A stretch of 64,000 nt of DNA from Ignavibacteriota bacterium (GTDB taxonomy: Bacteria; Bacteroidota; Ignavibacteria; Ignavibacteriales; Ignavibacteriaceae). The first letter of the stretch is position 1, and the number at the start of each line of letters is the position of its first letter. The stretch covers positions 3,044,001-3,108,000 of the forward strand of contig CP053447.1 in the NCBI GenBank assembly GCA_013285425.1, read 5' to 3'. Shown here in pieces: positions 1 through 8,609 of the stretch. Made by a program: the position numbers and the translations under genes. A model generated the notes under the pieces. The model was not told the origin of the DNA. It saw only the letters and a list, made by a program, of their open reading frames with translations, and did not search any database.

Positions 1-1066
1 CAAAAGCTTTTGTTCCAAAGATCAGCGGAACTTCTTTTCCTCCCGGTAAAAGTTTGCCAATTCTTCTTGAATAGAAAAGCTCTAACGGACTATAAAAGCC
101 GGAGCTTCTTTCTTTGCCGGATGGATTAAAAACTTCGTTACCTTCTGTAAAAAATGGTCGTCTTTCAGAAAAGTAACTTTCGTAACGGCTTATATTAAAC
201 GAAAATGGATCAGCTTCTACCTGAGCAAAGTCAGGGTTTGCGGTTAATAAGAATGTCAGTCGTTCAGATGGATTGTAAAAAACATCTAATCCCGCGTTGG
301 GGTCAAATTTATATTTGTTATCACCAAGATAAGTAGTCTTTGCAATCCCAACCGGATAAATTTCTAAATTAATTCCTGTAATCGATGGTTTAAAATCTTC
401 AAATATTAGTTTACCAAATTTAGAAATTCTTTGTCCTTCACTTTGCTCATACTCGCACCAATAAATATCCTCTTTATTATAAGATCTCCATCGGTCAAAA
501 TCCAAGCCCCACTCTGTAAGATTTTTATCGTACTTAATTGACTTATATGGAATCTTCATTTCAACAACATAACCCCAATCATAAATTTGTGAAGCGGCAT
601 CCCATATTCCATCCCAGCTATAATCGCGGTTGCGTGCATCATCAAGCATTCGGGAATCGGACTTAACTCCGGAAGCATTGACTGCAAATTTATAAGCTGT
701 TTGTTTGTCGCCAAAAGTATCGAGCATCATTGATACAATATCACCCGTATAGGCATCGTGTAGTCCTGCATTTGCCTGAATATTATTTTTATCATCGTAA
801 CAAATCATCAAACAATAGATAGCAATATCGGAAGTTAAAACTTTTGCTACAGTTTTTACGGAGGTTGGCTGATTAAAGTACGGATCAAGCTGAAAAAAAT
901 TTGTTGTTGAATCGGCATAATTCCAAACATCATCTACTACCCCATCTATGTTTATTTCTTTATCGATCTTAATAAGGGTTAAAAATTTGTTTTGATTTTT
1001 ACTTCCCTGACTTGCAAAAAGAAATGCGGCAAAGGATAAAATGAAAAGTGGTGTAAGTTTGTTCAT
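1..1066 (-). CDS. DUF5916 protein with N-terminal CBM9-like domain (C-terminus cut by window edge)
   Basis: An open frame reads leftwards from ATG at 1064-1066 to the window edge, giving about 355 residues without a stop. It starts with a signal peptide (MNKLTPLFILSFAAFLFA). A carbohydrate-binding-module-9-like domain follows (IDGVVDDVWNYAD, then EMKIPYKSI and WGLDFDRW). After that comes the start of the DUF5916 barrel-like region, including ADPFSFNISRYESYF and SERRPFFTEG, which are hallmark strings of this family. Family members are exported, probably outer-membrane proteins, and their substrate is not established. Full-length members are about 700-850 residues, so roughly half lies outside the window. 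The upstream 1067-1341 region is AT-rich and non-coding and probably holds divergent promoters for this gene and the next. Confidence 0.85.
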   Translation of the reverse strand, partial: MNKLTPLFILSFAAFLFASQGSKNQNKFLTLIKIDKEINIDGVVDDVWNYADSTTNFFQLDPYFNQPTSVKTVAKVLTSDIAIYCLMICYDDKNNIQANAGLHDAYTGDIVSMMLDTFGDKQTAYKFAVNASGVKSDSRMLDDARNRDYSWDGIWDAASQIYDWGYVVEMKIPYKSIKYDKNLTEWGLDFDRWRSYNKEDIYWCEYEQSEGQRISKFGKLIFEDFKPSITGINLEIYPVGIAKTTYLGDNKYKFDPNAGLDVFYNPSERLTFLLTANPDFAQVEADPFSFNISRYESYFSERRPFFTEGNEVFNPSGKERSSGFYSPLELFYSRRIGKLLPGGKEVPLIFGTKAF

Positions 1067-1341
1067 AAAATCTGTGCTTTTTGGCTTTAGATTGATTTTA
1101 ACTGCTGAAAGTTACATTGTACATATAAATACTTTTGCAGGTTTTATATGAGCGGTAAATATTTTTTATAAATGACAGAAATAAATTATAGTTTTACTTG
1201 TAAAATGTTTTACTGCATTTGAAACTATTGCATTAGAAAAACATTTTACCCGCCACAATTTGTTACAGCTTTATTTTTAACATAATTTTAAGAGACATTT
1301 TATATTAAAATTTGTTTGAATAAAATATAGGAGAATTTGCT

Positions 1342-2933
1342 ATGAAAACTAAAATCAGAACAAGCTCTGCTATACACAACTCATTTAACTTCCATAAGAT
1401 ATTTCTCTATAGATTTAAGATTCTCATTATACTGATAACCACATTATTAAATTATAAAACTCTCGCGCAAACCCCGCAATGGCAATTTATGGGTTTGGCT
1501 GGTGAAGAAATATATGATATTGCAGTAGATGATAGCGGGAATGTTTATGTAGCTTCCTGGACAGGTATTTTTAAATCAACTGATGACGGAGCTTCGTGGG
1601 AATTTAAAAATAATGGACTACAAATAGGAGATGTTTACAAGCTTTTTATCGATTATGCAGGAAATATCTATTTATGCGGTTCTGCTAATTTTCCGGGTTA
1701 TGGGTTGTATAAATCAACTGATGGAGGAGAAAATTGGGTAGGAATTGCAGACACACTAAATGGTGGTCCAATAAATTATTTTGAAGATGTGACCATAATC
1801 CCAAATGAACCTGGGGGTTTTATCTATGTAAGTAATTATTATGGTGTATATAGATCAACAGATAACGGGATAACATGGGAAAGTACAAATTATACAGACC
1901 CCTGTGCAAGAAACATAGGAATTAATACAAATGGTTATATGTTCTTTGGTAATGGATGCGCATCATGGTTTGGTATATATCGCTCAACTGATTTAGGCTT
2001 GATCTATCAATGGTTTATTTAAGAGATGGTTCTATCCTAGCCGGGTGTTATGATCCTGGACTCGGTGAATTTGGGATTTATAAAACTACAAATAATGGTT
2101 TAATTTGGATAAATACTAATACAATTTCTGGCCTAGATTATCCAAGTGATTTTGTATTAGATACTAATGATGACGTTTATGTTTTCATAGGTGGGTTAGA
2201 CTATGATGGGGTATATCTTTCCTCTAACAATGGAAATTCATGGGTCAATTATGGTTTATCGGGCTACCATCCCGTTACCTGTCTTGCAATTGACTCAAGC
2301 GGATATCTTTGGGCTGGGAGTCATTTAGACGGTGTATATAGAACAGCAGGAAGAACAGTACCGGTTGAACTTGTATCATTCTCTGCTGAAGTAAACGGTA
2401 ATAATGTTTTACTTAGCTGGGTTACTGCTACGGAGATAAATAATCAGGGATTTGAAATAAAAAAACAAGTAATGAGTAGTGAGAATGGAATAGGGAGATG
2501 GGAGAGAATTGGGTTTGTGGAAGGTTCTGGCACAACTACTGAAACTAAAACATATTCATTCATTGATGAAAATGTTATTGATGGGATTTTCCTATACAGA
2601 TTAAAGCAAACCAATTTTGATGGAACATTTGAATATTCAAATACAATTGAAGTTGAAATAAGTATCCCAACAAGATTTTCATTAAATCAAAATTTCCCGA
2701 ATCCCTTTAATCCTGTAACCAGTATTCAGTATGCAATAGCCAACAAACAATTTGTAACATTAAAAGTTTATGATATTCTTGGCAAAGAAATAACAACTCT
2801 TGTAAATGAAAACAAAGAAGCTGGTAATTACAGTATCGATTTTAATGCAGCAGAATTGCCAAGCGGAGTTTACATTTATCAATTAACAACACCTGGTTTT
2901 ATACAAGCACGTAAAATGATATTGGCAAAGTGA
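1342..2933 (+). pseudogene. Secreted BNR/Asp-box propeller protein with T9SS sorting domain, frameshifted
   Basis: Two overlapping frames, 1342-2022 and 2010-2933, encode the two halves of one protein of about 530 residues. Both halves carry the same repeat (STDDGASW, STDGGENW, STDNGITW, TTNNGLIW), typical of BNR/Asp-box beta-propellers. The first half starts with a long, signal-like hydrophobic N-terminus. The second half ends in a T9SS type A sorting domain (QNFPNPFNPVTSIQYAI to RKMILAK), so the protein is predicted to be secreted or cell-surface attached. The reading frame changes between about 1990 and 2022. Adding one T to the TTT at 2014-2016 would give a continuous reading IYQWFYLRDGSILAG. 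A ribosome-binding site (TAGGAG) precedes the start. Whether this is a real mutation or a sequencing error cannot be decided here. Confidence 0.8.
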
Positions 2934-2943
2934 GTAACCTAAA

Positions 2944-2976
2944 AGAGATGACATCTTTTTAAAAGATGTCATCTCT
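2944..2976 (+). terminator. Strong hairpin after the BNR/T9SS gene
   Basis: A perfect inverted repeat has arms AGAGATGACATCTTTT and AAAAGATGTCATCTCT separated by one base, just after the stop at 2933. The innermost A/T pairs must open to form a loop. It lies between two convergent genes and is followed by an A-run on the plus strand, so it is not a textbook U-tract terminator in that direction. Confidence 0.55.
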
Positions 2977-2988
2977 AAAAAAAACAAA

Positions 2989-3008
2989 AGCCCCGGTAAA
3001 TCGGGGCT
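2989..3008 (-). terminator. Rho-independent terminator of rpoD
   Basis: The stem AGCCCCG / CGGGGCT has a six-base loop. On the minus strand it is followed by a T-rich tract (TTTGTTTTTTTT). It sits 25 bases past the rpoD stop codon, which is the classical intrinsic terminator arrangement. Confidence 0.85.
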
Positions 3009-3032
3009 TCAAAACCTGAAACGAATTATTTT

Positions 3033-3893
3033 TTATCCCAAATAAGCTTTCAGTCTGCCGCTTCTTTTAGACTGCCTTAAATTTCTTAAAGCTTTTTCTT
3101 TAATCTGTCTAACGCGCTCGCGTGTAAGATTAAATCTTTCGCCAATCTCTTCCAAAGTAGCTGAATGGTCTCCATCAATTCCGAAGTATAATTTTATTAC
3201 TTCCGCTTCTCTTTCAGAAAGAGTAGAAAGAACATTAGCAACTTCTTTTTTCAAAGATTCAGTCATCAGTTTATTATCCGGCAGCGGCTGTTCGTCATTC
3301 GGAAGAATATCAACCAATGAATTTTTTCCATCATCACCTTCTTTCAGAGGTGCATCCATAGATACCTGTCTTCCGGCAATCTGAAGTGCATAAGCAACTT
3401 CATCAGAAGTCATATCAAGAATCTGAGCAAGCTCTTCGGTGGTTGGTTTTCTCTCATATTCCTGTTCAAGATCTCTGTAAGCTTTGCTTATCTTGGTAAG
3501 ATTTCCAACTCTGTTAAGCGGTAATCTTACTACTCTTGATTGATCTGCAATTGCCTGCATAATAGATTGTCTGACCCACCACACGGCATACGAGATGAAT
3601 TTGAAACCGCGGGTTTCATCAAATCTTTCAGCGGCTTTAATCAAGCCGATATTTCCTTCATTGATGAGATCGCCGAGAGATAAGCCCTGATTTTGAAATT
3701 GCTTTGCAACGCTCACTACAAATCGGAGGTTTGCCTTTATTAGTTTTTCCTGGGCTAATCTATCACCTTTTTTAATTCTGATGGCGAGTTCAATCTCATC
3801 ATCCGATGTAAGAAGATCAACTTTTCCGATTTCCTGTAAATACTGATCTAATGATTTACTTTCACGGTTGGTAAACTGCTTTGTGATCTTCAA
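3033..3893 (-). CDS. rpoD: Primary sigma factor RpoD/SigA, short Bacteroidota type
   Basis: A 286-residue sigma-70 family protein, the housekeeping sigma subunit that directs RNA polymerase to promoters. The sequence begins almost directly in region 1.2 ([16 protein letters not shown]). It continues through region 2 ([20 protein letters not shown], then [15 protein letters not shown] and [17 protein letters not shown]) and region 3 ([10 protein letters not shown]). Region 4.2 carries the helix-turn-helix ([20 protein letters not shown]). Region 1.1 is missing, as is usual for primary sigma factors of Bacteroidetes (about 287 residues). A purine-rich AAGGAGATG precedes the start. The gene stands alone, with a strong terminator at 2989-3008. 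An alternative sigma of the same length is possible, but the complete 1.2-4.2 set argues for the primary factor. Confidence 0.93.
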   Translation of the reverse strand: MKITKQFTNRESKSLDQYLQEIGKVDLLTSDDEIELAIRIKKGDRLAQEKLIKANLRFVVSVAKQFQNQGLSLGDLINEGNIGLIKAAERFDETRGFKFISYAVWWVRQSIMQAIADQSRVVRLPLNRVGNLTKISKAYRDLEQEYERKPTTEELAQILDMTSDEVAYALQIAGRQVSMDAPLKEGDDGKNSLVDILPNDEQPLPDNKLMTESLKKEVANVLSTLSEREAEVIKLYFGIDGDHSATLEEIGERFNLTRERVRQIKEKALRNLRQSKRSGRLKAYLG

Positions 3894-3983
3894 GTTTCAC
3901 ATCTCCTTAATTATGATTTTAATTATTTAGTTTTCAAAATGACTCTTCTGTAAGAAGAATCGAAATGTCAAATTTGCAGGAGG

Positions 3984-3991
3984 CAAATATA
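3984..3991 (-). promoter_or_regulatory. Candidate -7 element upstream of rpoD
   Basis: The minus strand reads TATATTTG about 90 bases upstream of the rpoD start. This matches the Bacteroidota -7 consensus TAnnTTTG. No convincing -33 TTTG was seen at the expected spacing, so this is a weak call. Confidence 0.25.
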
Positions 3992-4030
3992 ACATTTAAT
4001 TAGATAAATGTAAGTGAAAAATGTTTCCTT

Positions 4031-5431
4031 TTAAAAATTTATTTTTTCACCTGAAGCCGGAAAATATACGTTCTTATAGCCTTTTTGCAATAATTTTTCC
4101 CTAAAAGGCAGTGCCATATCTTCTTCGCCATGTACTAAGAATATATTTTCCAATGTATTTGTTGAGTTTAGACGCAGATAATCCAGCAATTCCTGTTGAT
4201 CAGCGTGACCAGAAAAGAAGTCCATTTTCTTAAACCTTGCTTTAACCTCGTATTCTTCTCCAAAAATGTTCACAAATTGATTTCCATCCATAATCTTACG
4301 AGCTAAAGTGTGTTTTGCAGCATAGCCCACAAATAATATTAAGTTTTTTGTATCCGAAATATTGTGTCTCAGATGATGCAGAATTCTTCCGCCTTCAGCC
4401 ATTCCCGAGGCAGAGATAATTATCATCGACCCGGTTTTTTCGTTTAACTCTTTCGATTCTTCTGTCTTTTTAACGTAACGGAGTTTATTAAATCCAAACG
4501 GATCATCATGGTTCTGTAAAAATATCCTGTATGTTTCCCTATCCATACATTCCGGATGAGAACGAAAAACTTCAGTTGCATCAACAGCCAGCGGAGAATC
4601 AACATAAATTGGAATTTCAGGTATTCTGTTTTGGTCGGAAAGTTTATGAAGCATATAGACTATCGTCTGAGTTCTTCCAACTGCAAAAGCAGGAATGATT
4701 ACTTTACCTCCCTTATCAACTGTTTCTCTTATTATTGAGGCAAGATACTCTTCTGCTTCTTCAACAGGTGAATGCAGCCTGTTGCCGTAAGTTGATTCCA
4801 TTATCAGAATATCAAGGTCGCGTAATATATCCGGTGATTTTATTACAGGTGAATCAGGTCTTCCAATATCACCCGAAAAGCCTAAATTAATTTTTTTATT
4901 TCCGGATTCTTCTACTTCCAACTGAACTCCGGCAGAACCGAGAATATGTCCTGCATCTCTGAATGTAAATCTAACCCCGGGAAAAAGATCAATCGCTTGA
5001 TTGTACTGTACACCAACAAATTGCTGCATTGCATTTTCAACATCTTCAAGAGTATAGAGCGGATCGAGTGATGGTTCATTCTTCTTCTGTCTTTTCTTAT
5101 TTACGAACTCAATATCTTTTTCCTGCAGTTGTGCAGAATCTCTTAACATTATCTGACAAAGGTCAACAGTTGCAGAAGTTGCATAGATTAATCCTTTGAA
5201 TCCCTTGCTTACAAGATTGGGAATATTACCACTATGATCAATATGGGCATGAGATAAAATTAATGCGTCAATCTCCGCCGGATTATATCTGAAGTTTTTA
5301 TTTTTTTCATAAGTATCGTCCCGCCTGCCTTGAAATAAACCGCATTCAAGTAAAATCTTTTTTCCGTTGATATGAAGTAAATGCTGCGAGCCGGTAACAG
5401 TTCTTGCGCCGCCGATAAATTCTATCTGCAA
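4031..5431 (-). CDS. Metallo-beta-lactamase/beta-CASP RNA-processing exonuclease-like protein
   Basis: A 466-residue protein of the beta-CASP family (CPSF73/YSH1-like), usually zinc-dependent ribonucleases acting in RNA maturation or decay. The metal-binding motif HAHIDH lies at residues 61-66, after an N-terminal MBL strand (MQIEFIGGARTVTGSQ). Later motifs are DAGHILGSAGVQ and the FSGDIGRP Asp. The beta-CASP insertion includes ESTYGNRLH and PAFAVGRTQ, and the C-terminal histidine motifs are FSGHADQQEL and FLVHGEEDM. All catalytic segments are present and the length is normal. A good ribosome-binding site (AAGGAGAA) precedes the ATG. RNA is the expected substrate, but some members have no known substrate. 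Confidence 0.9.
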   Translation of the reverse strand: MQIEFIGGARTVTGSQHLLHINGKKILLECGLFQGRRDDTYEKNKNFRYNPAEIDALILSHAHIDHSGNIPNLVSKGFKGLIYATSATVDLCQIMLRDSAQLQEKDIEFVNKKRQKKNEPSLDPLYTLEDVENAMQQFVGVQYNQAIDLFPGVRFTFRDAGHILGSAGVQLEVEESGNKKINLGFSGDIGRPDSPVIKSPDILRDLDILIMESTYGNRLHSPVEEAEEYLASIIRETVDKGGKVIIPAFAVGRTQTIVYMLHKLSDQNRIPEIPIYVDSPLAVDATEVFRSHPECMDRETYRIFLQNHDDPFGFNKLRYVKKTEESKELNEKTGSMIIISASGMAEGGRILHHLRHNISDTKNLILFVGYAAKHTLARKIMDGNQFVNIFGEEYEVKARFKKMDFFSGHADQQELLDYLRLNSTNTLENIFLVHGEEDMALPFREKLLQKGYKNVYFPASGEKINF

Positions 5432-5472
5432 AATTGTTCTCCTTCAGATTGTTAGTTAACAAGTTGAATAGT

Positions 5473-6012
5473 TTAACAAAACTTATCAACCATTTTTTTA
5501 ATTGTTGTTGAGTTGCGTATGGTTGCACTCATTCCAAGTGCCTTTTCAAGTTTTTTACCATCAATTCCAGAATCGCTAAAATTTTTTCTGCATAGCCAAT
5601 AAAGTTCATTGTGATAAAAATTAAATTCATTTATATCATTCTTCATTGCAAAAACTTTATTTTGATTTTCTTTAGAAGGAGCAGATTCTAAAAATCCTAT
5701 ATATAAATTATTGTTTGGATTATTTAGTTCAGATTCCTTAAATGGTTTATATCCGGTTATTCTTTTTAATTCTTCAGTTGATCTTATAAATGCTGCAACT
5801 TGGTATCCAAGTTGTTTGTGCAGATCAGATTCAATTTTCTTTTTCATTGAATCAACTGATTTTGATTTTGTTTCAAACACAACATTTCCGCTGGCAATAA
5901 AAGTTTCAACATTTATAAATCCCATTTTTTCAAACAGGGATTTAAGATGATCCATTTTAACTGTATGTCCGCCAACGTTAATAGCGCGGAGGAAGGCAAT
6001 ATATTTAGGCAT
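5473..6012 (-). CDS. DUF1697 family protein
   Basis: About 179 residues. The family signature is MPKYIAFLRAINVGGHTVKM at the N-terminus, followed by ETFIASGNVVFET. The C-terminus has the RNSTTIKKM segment, which is also usual for DUF1697. I chose the internal ATG at 6010-6012 because the family normally starts here; an in-frame ATG 11 codons earlier (6045) adds unrelated residues. The function of DUF1697 is unknown. The protein looks cytoplasmic, with no signal peptide. It lies 41 bases upstream of the beta-CASP gene on the same strand and may be co-transcribed with it. Confidence 0.8.
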   Translation of the reverse strand: MPKYIAFLRAINVGGHTVKMDHLKSLFEKMGFINVETFIASGNVVFETKSKSVDSMKKKIESDLHKQLGYQVAAFIRSTEELKRITGYKPFKESELNNPNNNLYIGFLESAPSKENQNKVFAMKNDINEFNFYHNELYWLCRKNFSDSGIDGKKLEKALGMSATIRNSTTIKKMVDKFC

Positions 6013-6161
6013 TAAAACATTTCTCAAATATTTATTGTCAGGCACTTATTTAATCTTACTGGCATTGTGCATTGTGATAAAAATATTTTAAGCACTTAAG
6101 CTAAGTAAACATTAACCACAAAGTGCAAAGTTTCATAAAGGAAACTCCGTTAACTGAAAAT

Positions 6162-7207
6162 CTAAAAGAAGCTTAACTGACTGCTTCCGGCAATATCGTC
6201 AAAATTTTTTCCGAGTAAAGATAATACCGAATCAGCAATTGGCTTTAATTGTTTTTCAATATAGTGATCATAGTCAAAATCATTATGTTTAAGTTCGATT
6301 GGTATAGGACCGCGCTGTGTTATAACATAATAAATTATGTCTGCCGGTTCATTTAAATATTTTGCTGCTCTTACATGCGGCGGAATGTTTTTAGTATAAT
6401 CTTCAATTTCTTTCCTCAATCTTTTCTTGTAGATCAGTTTATCATCAAACTTACCGGATTTTAACTCTCTGATAACTTCTCTTATCCATTCTTCAACTTC
6501 ATCTTGATGGAAAACTTTTTTGTATAATTCAATCTGAAACTCCTTTGCAAGCTTTGTCCAATCGGAGCGGACAAATTCCATCCCAACAAACTCTATGTTT
6601 TCTTTGTCATCTTTTATAACTAAACCGGCATAACGTTTCTTAGCCCCAATATCAGCACCGCGTGCCGGGGTTATAATAAACTGCTTGTAATATTTTTCAA
6701 ATTGAAGCTCCAGATATGATTCTACTTTGTATTCATTTTTAAGTTTGCTTTTCCAGTACTGATTTAAATCTTTAACAATTCTTTTCCCCTGAGTTTCACC
6801 ATTTTCAACAGAGACATCTTTTAACATAACAAACAACGAATCAGTATCACCGTAAATTACTTTAAGATCTTTCTTTTCAAGATATTCTTTACTGCCGAGT
6901 AAAAGTTTATGACCGCTTCCTGTAATTGCTTTTGGTAAATCAGGATGATAAAATCTACAGTTGTATGATCCCATCACCCCATAAAGACTGTTCATCAGGA
7001 TTTTTATTGCTTGTGAAAGCTGTTTGTCTTTTTTCTTCTTTGCTTCATCGCGCTGCTTCATCAGCTCATTTATAAAACCGGGCAGAATATGCAGTGAAGA
7101 TGAAAACCTATAACCATTTAGTGTTTCGATGGTATCTGTTTCTTTCATTAATCGAGAGTAAGGATCAATCTTAAAAGTCTGCATAATTGATGGATAAAGA
7201 CTTTTGA
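6162..7207 (-). pseudogene. polB: 3' half of family B DNA polymerase (polB), severed by an IS element
   Basis: This is the C-terminal half of DNA polymerase II. It begins in the middle of polymerase motif A (SLYPSI, immediately after the insertion point). It continues with motif B (KILMNSLYGVMG), motif C with the catalytic aspartates (YGDTDSLFV) and the KKRYAGL segment, and ends near 6162. An open frame extends to 7304 inside the insertion sequence, but those roughly 33 residues are IS sequence and not polymerase. Removing 7208-8609 joins it exactly in frame to the other half (8602-9885), giving 773 residues, close to the 783 of E. coli Pol II. The half lacks the exonuclease domain and the catalytic Asp of motif A, so it cannot be an active polymerase on its own. 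Confidence 0.92.
7200..7207. repeat. Left target-site duplication of the IS256-type element
   Basis: ACTTTTGA directly abuts the left end of the element and is repeated at 8602-8609 beyond the right end. Eight bases is a typical duplication length for the IS256 family. Confidence 0.9.
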
Positions 7208-7253
7208 GGTATAAATTACTTCTTAGTTGAAAAAGTTTAATTAAAAAAAGAAA

Positions 7254-7318
7254 GAGACTCCAAATAATTAATAATTTTGTAATAACAAAAAAAAACAAAA
7301 ACAATTAAAAGGAGTCTC
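7254..7318 (+). promoter_or_regulatory. Inverted repeat covering the transposase leader and ribosome-binding site
   Basis: GAGACTCC (7254-7261) can pair with GGAGTCTC (7311-7318), which overlaps the Shine-Dalgarno sequence (AAAGGAG) of the GTG start at 7322. A transcript reading in from outside, past 7254, would hide the ribosome-binding site. This is a known strategy by which insertion sequences limit transposase expression. The structural role here is inferred. Confidence 0.45.
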
Positions 7319-7321
7319 AAG

Positions 7322-8557
7322 GTGAAAATTAAGGAAAATCTAAAACAAAATCTTGATTGGTATAAGAATCAATCTTTAGAAACACAACTAAGTTTGTTCG
7401 GTAATTTTCTGGAGATAGCCAAAATATTGGCAAATCAACTGATGGAAGAAGAAGTAAAAGAAAAAGCAGGAATAAGATATGACAGAGAGAAGCCATCATC
7501 AGGCAGATATAGCCGCTGGGGCAGTAATCCGGGCAGCATAAGAGTAGGAGAAGAAAAAGTAAAAATAAAGGTTCCAAGGATACACGATAATCAGAGTTTG
7601 ATTACCGAAAGTCCGGAGAGATATCAAAAACTAAGGTCAATAGAATTACCATCAGAAAGTTTGATGAAAAAAATAATCTTAGGCTTAAGTCAGCACGATT
7701 ATCAGGAAGTAGTAAAGATGGGCGTAGAGAGCTTTGGATTGAGTCAATCAACAGTAAGCAAAGCCTTTATAGAAGAAAGCACAAAGGCATTAGAAGAATT
7801 TGAAAAGCGGGATTTGGGATTATATGATTTTATAGCCATAGTAATAGACGGAAAATATTTGTCAAAAGAAAACACGGTAATAGCACTTGGAATAACAATG
7901 AGCGGAGAAAAGATACCATTGGGCTTTATCCAGACAACAACAGAAAACAGTAAAGCAGTAAAAGGGTTGTTAAAAGATTTACTAAAGAGGAATTTCAAGT
8001 ATACAGAAGGGATACTAACACTGCTGGATGGTTCAAAGGGATTAAGGAAAGCAGTTGATGAGACATTCGGGAACTATGCCTTAGCACAGCGCTGCCAGTG
8101 GCATAAGAGAGAAAATGTTCTCAGTTACTTAAGTCAAGAGCAGCAAAACAATTACAGAGGCAAGCTGCAAAGAGCCTATAGTGAACCTGATTATCAAACA
8201 GCAAGCAGAAAGCTAAAGGAAATAATAACTGAACTAATGAAAATTAACCGGAGTGCTGCAAGATCGCTTGAAGAAGGATTAGAGGAAACATTAACCATAC
8301 ACCGTTTAGGGTTAGTAGAACAGTTAGGCAGATCATTTACGACCACAAATTTAATAGAAAACTTAAATTCTCAGTTAAAGAAATACCTGGGCAGAGTAAA
8401 GAGATGGATGAACTCAGAAATGCGAAGCAGATGGATGGCAGCAGCACTTTTACAGATAGAAAAAAGAATGAGAAAGGTAAATAATTATGAAAAATTACAG
8501 TTACTAAGAACAGCATTAAAAACAGAATTAAAGATTAAACAAAAGAAAGCAGCTTAA
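7322..8557 (+). CDS. IS256-family (mutator-type) transposase
   Basis: A 411-residue DDE transposase with a GTG start preceded by AAAGGAG. The expected catalytic landmarks are all visible: first Asp in VIDGKYLS, second Asp in LLDGSKGLRKA, the C/H signature RCQWHKREN after it, and a Glu in the helical LEEGLEETL segment. The C-terminal TTTNLIENLNSQLK is a strong IS256-family signature. The length is normal (about 400) and no stop or frameshift interrupts it, so the enzyme is predicted to be functional. It would catalyse cut-and-paste or copy-out transposition of the element bounded at 7208 and 8601. Confidence 0.93.
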   Translation: MKIKENLKQNLDWYKNQSLETQLSLFGNFLEIAKILANQLMEEEVKEKAGIRYDREKPSSGRYSRWGSNPGSIRVGEEKVKIKVPRIHDNQSLITESPERYQKLRSIELPSESLMKKIILGLSQHDYQEVVKMGVESFGLSQSTVSKAFIEESTKALEEFEKRDLGLYDFIAIVIDGKYLSKENTVIALGITMSGEKIPLGFIQTTTENSKAVKGLLKDLLKRNFKYTEGILTLLDGSKGLRKAVDETFGNYALAQRCQWHKRENVLSYLSQEQQNNYRGKLQRAYSEPDYQTASRKLKEIITELMKINRSAARSLEEGLEETLTIHRLGLVEQLGRSFTTTNLIENLNSQLKKYLGRVKRWMNSEMRSRWMAAALLQIEKRMRKVNNYEKLQLLRTALKTELKIKQKKAA

Positions 8558-8601
8558 TAAATGATGGAGTCTCTATTTTCAACTAAGTTTGACTTTTTAC
8601 C

Positions 8602-8609
8602 ACTTTTGA
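8602..8609. repeat. Right target-site duplication of the IS256-type element
   Basis: ACTTTTGA is identical to 7200-7207. In the polymerase gene it corresponds to the Lys-Ser codons just before LYPSI of motif A. Confidence 0.9.

Larger units (their letters stand above)
7208..8601. mobile_element. Complete IS256-family insertion sequence (1394 bp) inside polB
   Basis: The two ends form imperfect terminal inverted repeats of 26 bp, with 20 matches. The left end runs GGTATAAATTAC then CTTAGTTGAAAA-like sequence. The right end, read inwards, is GGTAAAAAGTCAAA then CTTAGTTGAAAA. The element is flanked by 8-bp direct duplications and carries one intact transposase gene. It lies antiparallel to the interrupted polymerase. 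The well matched duplication and the undamaged reading frames on both sides point to a recent insertion. A short motif GAGACTCC/GGAGTCTC recurs at 7254-7261, 7311-7318 and 8566-8573. Confidence 0.93.

Noticed and set aside
4556..4738. Small open frames antisense to the beta-CASP gene and similar shadows elsewhere
   Set aside because: They overlap well supported genes, lack ribosome-binding sites and have no family resemblance.
7208..7304. Extra 33 residues at the front of the downstream polB frame (start at 7304)
   Set aside because: They are encoded by the insertion sequence end, are unrelated to polymerase, and arise only because the frame stays open across the junction.
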